Positions 1 through 5,054 of a DNA stretch of 5,054 bases are shown piece after piece (the stretch's first letter is position 1; every line of letters starts with the position of its first letter). The DNA is taken from the NCBI GenBank assembly GCA_937881255.1, contig CALGFH010000383.1, positions 1 through 5,054 of the forward strand, read 5' to 3'. The notes beneath the pieces are model-generated. The model ran no database searches and had not been told where the DNA came from. It saw nothing but the letters and a program-made list of their open reading frames with translations. This DNA is from an uncultured Actinomycetes bacterium. Its GTDB lineage: Bacteria > Actinomycetota > CALGFH01. The position numbers and the translations under genes were made by a program.

Positions 1-399
1 GCCCTCCGGCTGGCCGGCGACGCCCTCGGGCCAGCCGGCACCGGGCACCACGACCTGGCCGTGGCCGCGCTGTCGGCCGCGCTGGCCGGGCCGGTCGGCG
101 AGGGAGGGCCCGGCTCCCCCACCTTCTGCCACGGCCGGGCCGGGCTGCTGGCCGTGACCTCGACCTTCGCCCGGGCGACCGGCGACGACGGGTTCCGTCG
201 GGCGGCCGCCGGCATGGCCGCCGGGTTGCTGGCCGGCTTCGACCCGGACTCCCCGCTCGGCTACCGGGACGTGGAGACGGGCGGCCGCCTGGTCGACCAG
301 CCCGGGCTGCTCACCGGTGCCCCCGGCGTCGCCCTGGCCCTGCTGGGCGCGGCCTCGACCGCCGAGCCCACCTGGGCCCGGCTGTTCCTGCTCGCGTAG
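1..399 (+). CDS. lanC: LanC-like lanthionine synthetase (cyclase), C-terminal part; 5' end outside window
   Basis: Reading frame 1 is open from the first base to a TAG at 397-399, giving 132 visible residues. The start lies outside the window. The best landmark is FCHGRAGLL, with the Cys-His pair at 127-132. This matches the adjacent Cys and His zinc ligands of the LanC family (NisC C330/H331). The other zinc Cys of the family lies about 46 residues earlier and so falls just outside the window. Near the end, GLLTGAPGVALALLG followed by a Trp and a hydrophobic tail (WARLFLLA) is the usual LanC C-terminus. In the family, this cytosolic zinc enzyme adds cysteine thiols to dehydroalanine or dehydrobutyrine to form (methyl)lanthionine rings. 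The LanB gene starting 9 bases downstream on the same strand strongly supports a lanthipeptide role over the eukaryotic-type LanCL role. Family assignment is firm; the peptide substrate is unknown. Confidence 0.88.
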   Translation, partial: ALRLAGDALGPAGTGHHDLAVAALSAALAGPVGEGGPGSPTFCHGRAGLLAVTSTFARATGDDGFRRAAAGMAAGLLAGFDPDSPLGYRDVETGGRLVDQPGLLTGAPGVALALLGAASTAEPTWARLFLLA

Positions 400-408
400 C
401 CTCCGGCC

Positions 409-3400
409 ATGGCCCAGCCCCGCACCCGGACCCCGGCAACGCCCCTCTACCGGCCGATGGACCACCTGGTCGTCCGCGCGCCGCTGCTGCCGGTGGACGC
501 CTACCTGGCCCTGCGCACCGGGAACGTGCGCCGTGGGCACCTTGTCCCGGAGGTGCGGCGGGCGCTCGCCGTGGCCAGCCCGTCGTTGCTGGCGGCGCTG
601 GACCGAGCCGGGCCCGGCGATCCCGGCTGGCCCCGGCTGGAGGGCAAGCTGCTCCGCTACCGGATCCGGATGTCGACCCGGCCGACGCCGTTCGGGCTGT
701 TCGCGGGGGTGGGGGTCACCCGCTGGGCGGACCGGACCGACCTGGCCCTGGCCGGGCCGCCGCGAACCAGGACCCGGCTGGAAATGGAGTGGCTGCTGCG
801 GCTGGCCCTCCGGCTGGAGGGCGACCCAGGGGTCCGTCGCCACCTGCGCCTGTTCGCCAACACGGCCGCCTTCGAGCGCGCCGGCCGCCTGCACCTCTCC
901 GAGGCCGCCCCGACCGGCTCCGGGGTGGCCGGCGGCAGCGTCTCGGTGCGGGCGACCGGAGCGGTCCGCCAGGCCCTGGCCGCGGCCAGGCGCCCGATCC
1001 CCTACCCGGACCTGGCGGCCCACCTGCTGGCCGTGGTCCCGGGCGCGACCCCGCAGCGGGTCGACCAGCTGATCGCCCAGCTCTGTGAGGCGACCCTGCT
1101 CCTCAGCGACCTCCGCCCGCCCCTGACCGGCCCCGACCCGGCCGGCTGGGTGGCCGGCCGCCTCGCCGCATCCGGCGCGGCCCGCGCCCGGGACGAGGCG
1201 GAGCGGCTGACCTCGCTGGCCGCCGACGCGGCCGCGCTGGACCGGGCCGGGGTGGCCGGGGCCGCCGCCGGCCACGCTGGCCTCAGCGAGCGGATCGGGA
1301 TGGGCGGGGCGCGCTCGCCGTTGCAGGTCGACGCCCGGCTCGACCTGCGGGGCGCCGGCCTGCACCCGGCGGTCGGGGCGGCGGCGGCGGAGGCGGCCGA
1401 GCTGCTGCTGTCGATGACGCCGCTGCCCGACGGCCCGCCGCACCTGGCCGCCTACCGGCGGGCGTTCCTGCGCCGCTACGGCCCGGACCGGGTGGTGGCG
1501 CTGCTGGAGCTGCTCGACCCGCGCTTCGGCCTCGGCCCCCTGGGCCCGCCCACCGGGCCCACGACGCCGGCCCCGGCCGTCCGGCGGAACCAGCTCCTGC
1601 TCGACCTCGCCGGCCGGGCCCTGCGGGAGCGCCAGCCGATCCTCGAGCTCGACGAGGAGCTGGCCCGGCAGCTGGCCACCTGGGCCCCGGGCCCGGAGAC
1701 GGCGCCGGGCTCGCTGGAGCTGTACCTGGGGATCGCGGCCAGCTCGGCGGCGGCGATCGACGCCGGCGCCTTCACCCTCGTCGTCGGCCACGGCCCCGGG
1801 GTGTCCCCGGCCGGCCGCAACCTGGGCCGGTTCGCCGGCCTGCTGACGCCCCCCGGCCGGGCCGCGCCGACCCGGCCGGGGGTGGTCGTGGCCGAGCTGG
1901 TGTACCTGCCGCGGCGGCCCCCCGGCCGCGCCGCGCCGACCCGGCCGGGGGTGGTCGTAGCCGAGCTGGTGTACCTGCCGCGGCGGTTGCGGCAGGCCAA
2001 CGTGGCCGTCCGGCCGGCCGGGGACGGCTTCGAGCTGGCCGTCGGGACCAGCCCAGGGGTGCCCGCCGACCGGGTGGTGCCGCTGGATGAGCTGGCCGTT
2101 GGGGTCCGCGACGGGCGGCTGCGGGTCTGGTGGCCGGCCGGCGGCGCCGAAGTGGAGGTGACCGCCGGCCACATGCTCAACCCGACCGGGGCGCCCGCGG
2201 TCGCCCGGTTCCTGGCCGAGGTCGGGCGGGACGGGCGGGCCCAGCTGGGCGGCTTCTCCTGGGGGCCGGCCGCCGGGTTCCCCTACCTCCCCCGTGTCCA
2301 GGCCGGCCGGGTCGTCCTCCGCCCCGCCTCCTGGCGCCTCGACCCCGACGCCCTTGCCTTGGCCACGCCCGGCGAGCTCGGGGCCGCGATCCGCCGGTGG
2401 CGTGACGACTGGAACGTCCCCCGGTACGTGCAGCTCGGTGGCGGCGACCGGCGGCTGCTGCTCGACCTGGACGACCCGGCCCAGGCCGGGCAGGTCCAGG
2501 TCGAGCTGGGGCGCGGTCGGCCGGTGGTCCTGCACGAGGCCGTTCCCGGGCCCGGCGACGCCTGGCTGCCGGGCCCCGGCGGCCGGTTCCTGGCCGAGCT
2601 GGTCGTCCCCCTCTCCCTGACCGCCCGGCATGCGCCGCCCGGAACCTCGAACGGGCGGCGGCGCCCCGCCCCGGCCGCGCCCGTGGCCCGGGAGGAGCGG
2701 CTGCGGCCGCCCGGGAGCGACTGGCTGTACCTCAAGCTCTACGGGCCGCGGGAGGACGAGGACGAGCTGCTGGCCGGGCCGGTCCGGGAGCAGGCCGAGG
2801 CGGCCGTCCGGGACGGGCTCGCCTCGGGCTGGTTCTTCCTGCGCTACGGCGACCCCGACCCGCAGCTGCGGCTGCGGTTCCGGGGGGAGCCGGCGCGGCT
2901 GACCGGTGAGCTGCTGCCCCGGCTGTGCGGGTGGGCCGCGACGCTGGTCGCCTGCGGAGGCCGCGACCGGTTCGCGGTCGACACCTACGAGCGGGAGGTC
3001 GAGCGCTACGGCGGGCCGGAGGGGATGGCCGCCGCCGAGGACCTGTTCGCCGCCGACAGCCGCTGCGTGGCCGCGCTGCTCGGCCGCCTGCGGGACGGCC
3101 TGGGGCTGGACCGGGTCGGGCTGGCCGTGCTGACCACCGACGACCTGCTGGACGCGCTCGGGCTCGACCCGGTCCGGCGGCTGGAATGGTGCACCGGGCG
3201 GGTCACCGACCGTCGGGCCTCGGGGCCCGAGCACCGCCGGCGCAAGGCCACCCTGCGGCCCCTGCTCGCCGACCCGCAACGGCTCGCGTCGGTCCCGGGC
3301 GGCCGCGAGGTGCTGGACCACCTGGCCGAGCGGCGGGCCGCCCTGGCCCCGGTCGCCCGCCGGCTGGCCCACCTCACCGCCGCCGACCACCCGCTTCTCC

Positions 3401-3537
3401 GCGACCTGGCGGCCAGCTTCGTGCACCTGCACGGCAACCGGCTGCTCGGGACCGACCCGGCCGCCGAGCGCCTGGTCCTCGGGCTGCTGCTGCGGGCCCG
3501 GGAGAGCCTGGACCGGGCGCCGCTCCCGCGCACCTGA
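409..3537 (+). CDS. lanB: Class I lanthipeptide dehydratase (LanB), full length with SpaB_C-type C-terminal domain
   Basis: The protein has 1042 residues, close to the usual ~1000 for a LanB carrying both domains. Residues ~15-735 form the dehydratase N-terminal region. It begins with VVRAPLLPVD (R23) and contains RMSTRPTPFGLFAGV (R87, R91, T93), LQVD (D308) and LGRF (R474). By motif matching these correspond to the glutamylation-site residues of NisB (R14, R83, R87, T89, D299, R464). A Pro/Arg-rich linker (~738-770) leads to a thiopeptide/SpaB_C-type domain (~771-1030) with DWLYLKLYG, WFFLRYGDPDPQLRLRF, YEREVERYGG (E863, R866) and VHLHGNRLLG (H1006). These resemble the NisB elimination site. 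The enzyme would glutamylate Ser/Thr of a precursor using glutamyl-tRNA(Glu) and then eliminate glutamate. No purine-rich ribosome site precedes the ATG, which sits 9 bases after the lanC stop, so translational coupling is likely. ATG 457 is an alternative start. Oddities are a 23-residue duplication (481-526), Glu125 where Asp is usual, and Gln819 where His is usual. Confidence 0.93.
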   Translation: MAQPRTRTPATPLYRPMDHLVVRAPLLPVDAYLALRTGNVRRGHLVPEVRRALAVASPSLLAALDRAGPGDPGWPRLEGKLLRYRIRMSTRPTPFGLFAGVGVTRWADRTDLALAGPPRTRTRLEMEWLLRLALRLEGDPGVRRHLRLFANTAAFERAGRLHLSEAAPTGSGVAGGSVSVRATGAVRQALAAARRPIPYPDLAAHLLAVVPGATPQRVDQLIAQLCEATLLLSDLRPPLTGPDPAGWVAGRLAASGAARARDEAERLTSLAADAAALDRAGVAGAAAGHAGLSERIGMGGARSPLQVDARLDLRGAGLHPAVGAAAAEAAELLLSMTPLPDGPPHLAAYRRAFLRRYGPDRVVALLELLDPRFGLGPLGPPTGPTTPAPAVRRNQLLLDLAGRALRERQPILELDEELARQLATWAPGPETAPGSLELYLGIAASSAAAIDAGAFTLVVGHGPGVSPAGRNLGRFAGLLTPPGRAAPTRPGVVVAELVYLPRRPPGRAAPTRPGVVVAELVYLPRRLRQANVAVRPAGDGFELAVGTSPGVPADRVVPLDELAVGVRDGRLRVWWPAGGAEVEVTAGHMLNPTGAPAVARFLAEVGRDGRAQLGGFSWGPAAGFPYLPRVQAGRVVLRPASWRLDPDALALATPGELGAAIRRWRDDWNVPRYVQLGGGDRRLLLDLDDPAQAGQVQVELGRGRPVVLHEAVPGPGDAWLPGPGGRFLAELVVPLSLTARHAPPGTSNGRRRPAPAAPVAREERLRPPGSDWLYLKLYGPREDEDELLAGPVREQAEAAVRDGLASGWFFLRYGDPDPQLRLRFRGEPARLTGELLPRLCGWAATLVACGGRDRFAVDTYEREVERYGGPEGMAAAEDLFAADSRCVAALLGRLRDGLGLDRVGLAVLTTDDLLDALGLDPVRRLEWCTGRVTDRRASGPEHRRRKATLRPLLADPQRLASVPGGREVLDHLAERRAALAPVARRLAHLTAADHPLLRDLAASFVHLHGNRLLGTDPAAERLVLGLLLRARESLDRAPLPRT
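1849..1986 (+). repeat. In-frame 69-bp tandem duplication inside lanB (two copies)
   Basis: Two adjacent 69-base units lie at 1849-1917 and 1918-1986. They encode two copies of a 23-residue block running from PPGRAAPTRP to AELVYLPRR (LanB residues 481-503 and 504-526). The units differ at only two bases, both at third codon positions and both silent: 1860 G versus 1929 C (Arg), and 1890 G versus 1959 A (Val). The frame is kept. The block covers the conserved LanB segment with the AE-x-x-YLP motif that leads into the ANV-x-x-RP segment. Normally this occurs once, so one copy is extra. The two silent differences argue against a simple assembly stutter. Confidence 0.95.
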
Positions 3538-3546
3538 CGGGCGGCC

Positions 3547-3759
3547 TCAGCCCGGCTCGTCGGCCAGGAGGGCGCGGAGGCTGGCGTGCTCCTCGCGGCA
3601 GGCCTGGCAGCCGGCCAGGTGGGCGCGGAGGCCGGGGAGGTGGGCGTCCGGGTCCTGGCCGGCCAGCTCCAGCTCGACGTAGCGGTCCAGGTCGGCGAAG
3701 CAGTCGTCGCAGCCCACCTCCGGCCCCTCGGGACCCAGCAGCCCGTCGAACAGGCTCAT
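3547..3759 (-). CDS. Small zinc-finger anti-sigma factor (zf-HC2 / ZAS-like), 70 aa
   Basis: This is a 70-residue soluble protein. An N-terminal CDDC (C17, C20) is followed by the LDRYVELEL-type helix and then HLAGCQAC (His-x3-Cys-x2-Cys), the zinc-binding signature of the putative zinc-finger anti-sigma family. There is no membrane segment, so it would act in the cytoplasm. By family knowledge it would bind and sequester its cognate sigma factor, possibly releasing it on thiol oxidation or zinc loss. Its ATG overlaps the stop of the upstream sigma gene by 4 bases (ATGA), the classic arrangement for a sigma/anti-sigma pair. A GGAGGAGG stretch lies 10 bases ahead of the start. Its stop is 9 bp from the convergent lanB stop. 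The family call rests on motif and context. With the sigma gene apparently broken, its partner may be missing or altered. Confidence 0.85.
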   Translation of the reverse strand: MSLFDGLLGPEGPEVGCDDCFADLDRYVELELAGQDPDAHLPGLRAHLAGCQACREEHASLRALLADEPG

Positions 3760-3769
3760 CTCCGGCTCG

Positions 3770-3777
3770 CCTCCTCC
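3770..3777 (-). promoter_or_regulatory. Ribosome binding site for the anti-sigma gene
   Basis: On the minus strand this reads GGAGGAGG, 10 bases ahead of the ATG at 3757-3759. It lies inside the 3' end of the sigma gene, so the anti-sigma could be translated both by coupling (ATGA overlap) and by independent initiation. Confidence 0.6.
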
Positions 3778-4193
3778 CCCGCCAGCAGGCCGGCCTCGGT
3801 CAGGTGGGCGCGCAGCTTGCGCCGCGCGTCGTGGATCGTCTTGTAGAGGGCGCCCCTGGTCGTGCCGCGCCGCTCGGCCAGCACGTCCAGCGGGACCCGG
3901 CCGGCGACCACGGTCAGGAGCACCTCGCGCTGGTGGGGGGTGAGCACCTCGGCGACCGCGACCCGCAGGGCGGCCAGGAGCTCGGCGTGCTCGGCGGCCG
4001 CCTCGGGACGGCCGTCCGGGTCGGCCAGGGCGGCCCAGTCCTCGGGCGGGCGGGGCAGCTCGCGGTCCCGCCAGGCCATCCGGCGGGCCTTGGTGGCCGC
4101 CTCCAGCAGGGCGAACTTGTAGGCCCAGGTGGTGAACCGGCTCAGCCCGCGGAAGTCGCCCAGGCGGGCCAGAACGCCCATCATGGCGTCGTC

Positions 4194-4330
4194 GGCCGCC
4201 TGGGTGGCCAGGTCGTGCGCTCGGCGGCGGACAGGCTGGTGAGCTGGGCCCGGCGGCGGCCGGCGGCCTGGGTGGCCAGGTCGTGCCGCTCGGCGGCGGA
4301 CAGGCCGGCCAGCTGGCCCCGGCGGCGGCC
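4194..4330 (-). repeat. Diverged 69/68-bp tandem duplication inside the sigma factor gene
   Basis: Unit B (4262-4330, 69 bases) encodes a 23-residue block starting GRRRGQLAGLSAAER and ending DLATQAA. Unit A (4194-4261, 68 bases) encodes the same block with GQLAG changed to AQLTS. The units differ at five substitutions (three amino-acid changing, two silent) plus one missing C in unit A at 4217/4218, where unit B reads gtgccgctc and unit A gtgcgctc on the + strand. The original period was 69 bases, so the duplication was in frame before the base was lost. The block sits in the early part of sigma region 2, just before the conserved ADDAM segment. Confidence 0.92.
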
Positions 4331-4492
4331 CAGCTCGAACCGGGCCGCCCGCAGCAGCAGGGCGTGCAGCCGGTCGAGCGCGGCCTCGCGGTCGCCGCCG
4401 TCGCCGGCCAGGGCGGCCACCCAGGCCCGCGACTCCGAGTCCATCGCCGGGTCCACGCCCGGGAGCGTAGCAGCCAGCGCGCCCCCCATCGG

Positions 4493-4499
4493 CACCTCC
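4493..4499 (-). promoter_or_regulatory. Ribosome binding site that decides the sigma factor start at 4489
   Basis: The minus strand reads GGAGGTG, a full match to the 3' end of 16S rRNA, followed by CCG and the ATG at 4487-4489; the GGAGG core is 5 bases from it. A second site, AAGGAGG (4504-4510), precedes the ATG at 4499-4501 by only 2 bases, which is too close for efficient use. The start at 4489 is therefore preferred. Confidence 0.6.
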
Positions 4500-4507
4500 A
4501 TGCCCTC

Positions 4508-4575
4508 CTTGGTGTCGCCCGCCCCCCAGGTCTTACCGGCCGGCAGGTAAGACCCGGCCCGGCCCCGACACCAAG
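4508..4575. promoter_or_regulatory. 68-bp concentric palindrome in the divergent intergenic region; probable operator
   Basis: The outer arms are CTTGGTGTCG (4508-4517) and CGACACCAAG (4566-4575), a perfect 10-bp inverted repeat. The inner arms are GGTCTTACC (4529-4537) and GGTAAGACC (4546-4554), a perfect 9-bp inverted repeat. Counting the flanking core, the inner element is a 26-bp palindrome with one mismatched pair. Both repeats share exactly the same centre, between 4541 and 4542. The 11-bp stretches between inner and outer arms are not complementary, so these are two separate dyads rather than one long hairpin. The element lies 18 bp from the sigma start and 41 bp from the DoxX-like start. 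That placement suits binding of a dimeric or stacked-dimer regulator controlling one or both divergent genes. No regulator for it is encoded in the window apart from the sigma/anti-sigma pair. The symmetry is directly seen; the operator role is inferred. Confidence 0.7.
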
Positions 4576-4604
4576 CTCCACGAACGGCGTCCGCTCCAAG
4601 CACC

Positions 4605-4612
4605 AGGAGGTG
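4605..4612 (+). promoter_or_regulatory. Ribosome binding site of the DoxX-like gene
   Basis: AGGAGGTG followed by CCCC and ATG 4617; the GGAGG core is 6 bases from the start. It is a near-perfect Shine-Dalgarno site and fixes the start codon of the membrane protein gene. Confidence 0.8.
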
Positions 4613-4616
4613 CCCC

Positions 4617-5039
4617 ATGGCCGCAGTCCCCGACCGGGCCCGGCAGGCGTTCCGGATCCTGCAGGTCGGCTTCGTCGTCGCCCCCATCCTGGCCGGTCTC
4701 GACAAGTTCTTCGAGGTGCTGGTCGACTGGGACCGGTACCTGGCCCCGGTCGCCACCGACGTCCTGCCGGTCAGCGGCCACAGCTTCATGCTGGCCGTCG
4801 GGGTGATCGAGATCGCCGCCGGGGTGCTGGTCGCCTTCCGCCCGCGGATCGGCGGCTACGTCGTCGCCGTCTGGCTGTGGGCCATCATCCTCAACCTGCT
4901 GGTCGCCGGGGACTACTTCGACATCGCCCTGCGCGACTTCGGCCTCTCCCTGGCCGCCCTGGCCCTGGCCCGCCTGGCCGAGGCCTACCCGGCCGACGGC
5001 ATCCTGCCCACGACCGCGACCAGCCGCCAGGCTCGGTGA
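4617..5039 (+). CDS. DoxX-like small integral membrane protein, four predicted helices, 140 aa
   Basis: The 140-residue protein is mostly hydrophobic. Four probable membrane segments lie at about residues 12-30 (around LQVGFVVAPILAGLDKFF), 55-76 (FMLAVGVIEIAAGVLVAF), 79-100 (YVVAVWLWAIILNLLVAG) and 107-125 (ALRDFGLSLAALALARL). The layout of a GLDKFF-type first helix, a GVIEIAAG second helix and an RDFGLSLAALALA last helix resembles DoxX-like four-helix proteins of the cytoplasmic membrane. Some members are linked to respiration or thiol redox balance, but the family's biochemical role is mostly undefined. No catalytic residues or cysteines are visible. It is transcribed divergently from the sigma gene, with the concentric palindrome between them, so shared regulation is plausible. 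The start is supported by a strong ribosome site. It ends 15 bases before the window edge. I am confident it is a real membrane protein gene and only moderately sure of the DoxX label. Confidence 0.75.
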   Translation: MAAVPDRARQAFRILQVGFVVAPILAGLDKFFEVLVDWDRYLAPVATDVLPVSGHSFMLAVGVIEIAAGVLVAFRPRIGGYVVAVWLWAIILNLLVAGDYFDIALRDFGLSLAALALARLAEAYPADGILPTTATSRQAR

Positions 5040-5054
5040 CCGGCGTCGCCGACC

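Larger units (their letters stand above)
3756..4489 (-). pseudogene. Sigma-70 family (ECF-like) RNA polymerase sigma factor, frameshifted
   Basis: The 5' part runs from 4489 (MGGALAATLPG...) to a TGA at 4181-4183. It contains DREAALDRLHALLLRAARFE, the start of sigma region 2. The 3' part continues in another frame to a TGA at 3756-3758. It carries ADDAMMGVLARLGDFRG and RFTTWAYKFALLEA (region 2) and, near the end, LTPHQREVLLTVVAGRVPL and GALYKTIHDARRKLRAHL (region 4 helix-turn-helix). The two parts join exactly if one C (+ strand) is added between 4217 and 4218, giving 244 residues. The lost base lies in one copy of a 23-codon tandem duplication in region 2. The start at 4489 was chosen because GGAGG sits 5 bases ahead; ATG 4501 and ATG 4444 are alternatives. 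It would direct RNA polymerase to a small regulon and is paired with the anti-sigma gene. The break could be real, a sequencing error, or a split gene re-initiating at ATGA (4181-4184). Confidence 0.8.

Noticed and set aside
317..1072. Open + strand frame overlapping the lanC end and the lanB start
   Set aside because: It is an Arg/Pro/Trp-rich shadow of lanB in another frame. The LanB motifs in frame 1 (VRAPLLP, RPTPFGLF) decide the coding frame.
1849..1986. CRISPR-like or mobile-element origin of the lanB repeat
   Set aside because: Only two directly adjacent copies without spacers, in frame inside a conserved gene, with no target-site duplication or transposase. It is a simple tandem duplication.
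1476..2180. Minus-strand open frame of 234 codons inside lanB
   Set aside because: Ser/Arg/Pro-rich antisense shadow with no motif; its internal repeat is simply the lanB tandem duplication read backwards.
4182..4184. ATG at 4184 as the genuine start of a short stand-alone sigma-like protein
   Set aside because: It would lack the first part of region 2, while the upstream frame carries exactly that missing part and joins perfectly after a one-base correction. A frameshift is the simpler explanation; re-initiation is kept only as a possibility.
2925..4550. Long + strand open frame (541 codons) spanning the end of lanB and the regulatory genes
   Set aside because: Composition is almost entirely Arg, Pro, Gly and Ala, with no motif. 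It lies out of frame over lanB and antisense to the sigma/anti-sigma pair, whose motifs are clear. It is a typical false open frame of very GC-rich DNA.
4508..4575. Rho-independent terminator reading of the palindrome
   Set aside because: There is no T tract on either strand, and the element lies between the 5' ends of two divergent genes, where a terminator is not expected. The arms also alternate with non-pairing stretches.

Overview
The window is very GC-rich, with strong G/C preference at third codon positions. Together with the zinc-type anti-sigma factor, an ECF-like sigma factor and a class I lanthipeptide enzyme pair, this points to an actinobacterium (Actinomycetota). I cannot name a genus. 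It may come from an uncultured lineage or a metagenome assembly, but that is inference.

Layout. Positions 1-399 (+) hold the C-terminal third or so of a LanC-type lanthionine cyclase, cut by the window edge. Nine bases later, 409-3537 (+) encodes a full-length LanB-type dehydratase of 1042 residues, with an N-terminal glutamylation region and a C-terminal SpaB_C-type elimination domain. These two enzymes would dehydrate Ser/Thr in a precursor peptide (LanB, using glutamyl-tRNA) and close thioether rings (LanC). No precursor peptide, protease, transporter or immunity gene is visible; if they exist they lie upstream of position 1 or elsewhere. The LanB gene carries an in-frame 69-bp tandem duplication at 1849-1986.

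Only 9 bp downstream, on the opposite strand, the convergent regulatory pair ends. A small zinc-binding anti-sigma factor (3547-3759, -) overlaps by 4 bp the end of a sigma-70 family factor (3756-4489, -). The sigma gene also carries a 69-bp (23-codon) tandem duplication, and one of its two copies has lost a base. The sigma reading frame is therefore broken at about 4217/4218, unless the base is a sequencing error.

Upstream of the sigma gene is a 127-bp divergent intergenic region (4490-4616). It contains a striking 68-bp element of two concentric perfect inverted repeats sharing one centre. Reading rightward from it, 4617-5039 (+) encodes a 140-residue four-helix membrane protein resembling DoxX-like proteins. 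The last 15 bases show nothing.

Functional picture. The LanC/LanB pair looks like the end of a RiPP modification operon. The sigma, anti-sigma and DoxX-like genes look like a separate regulatory and membrane module that merely abuts it. The concentric palindrome probably controls one or both divergent genes. The main points of interest are that palindrome, and the two independent 23-codon tandem duplications within 2.5 kb, one still in frame and one frame-broken.
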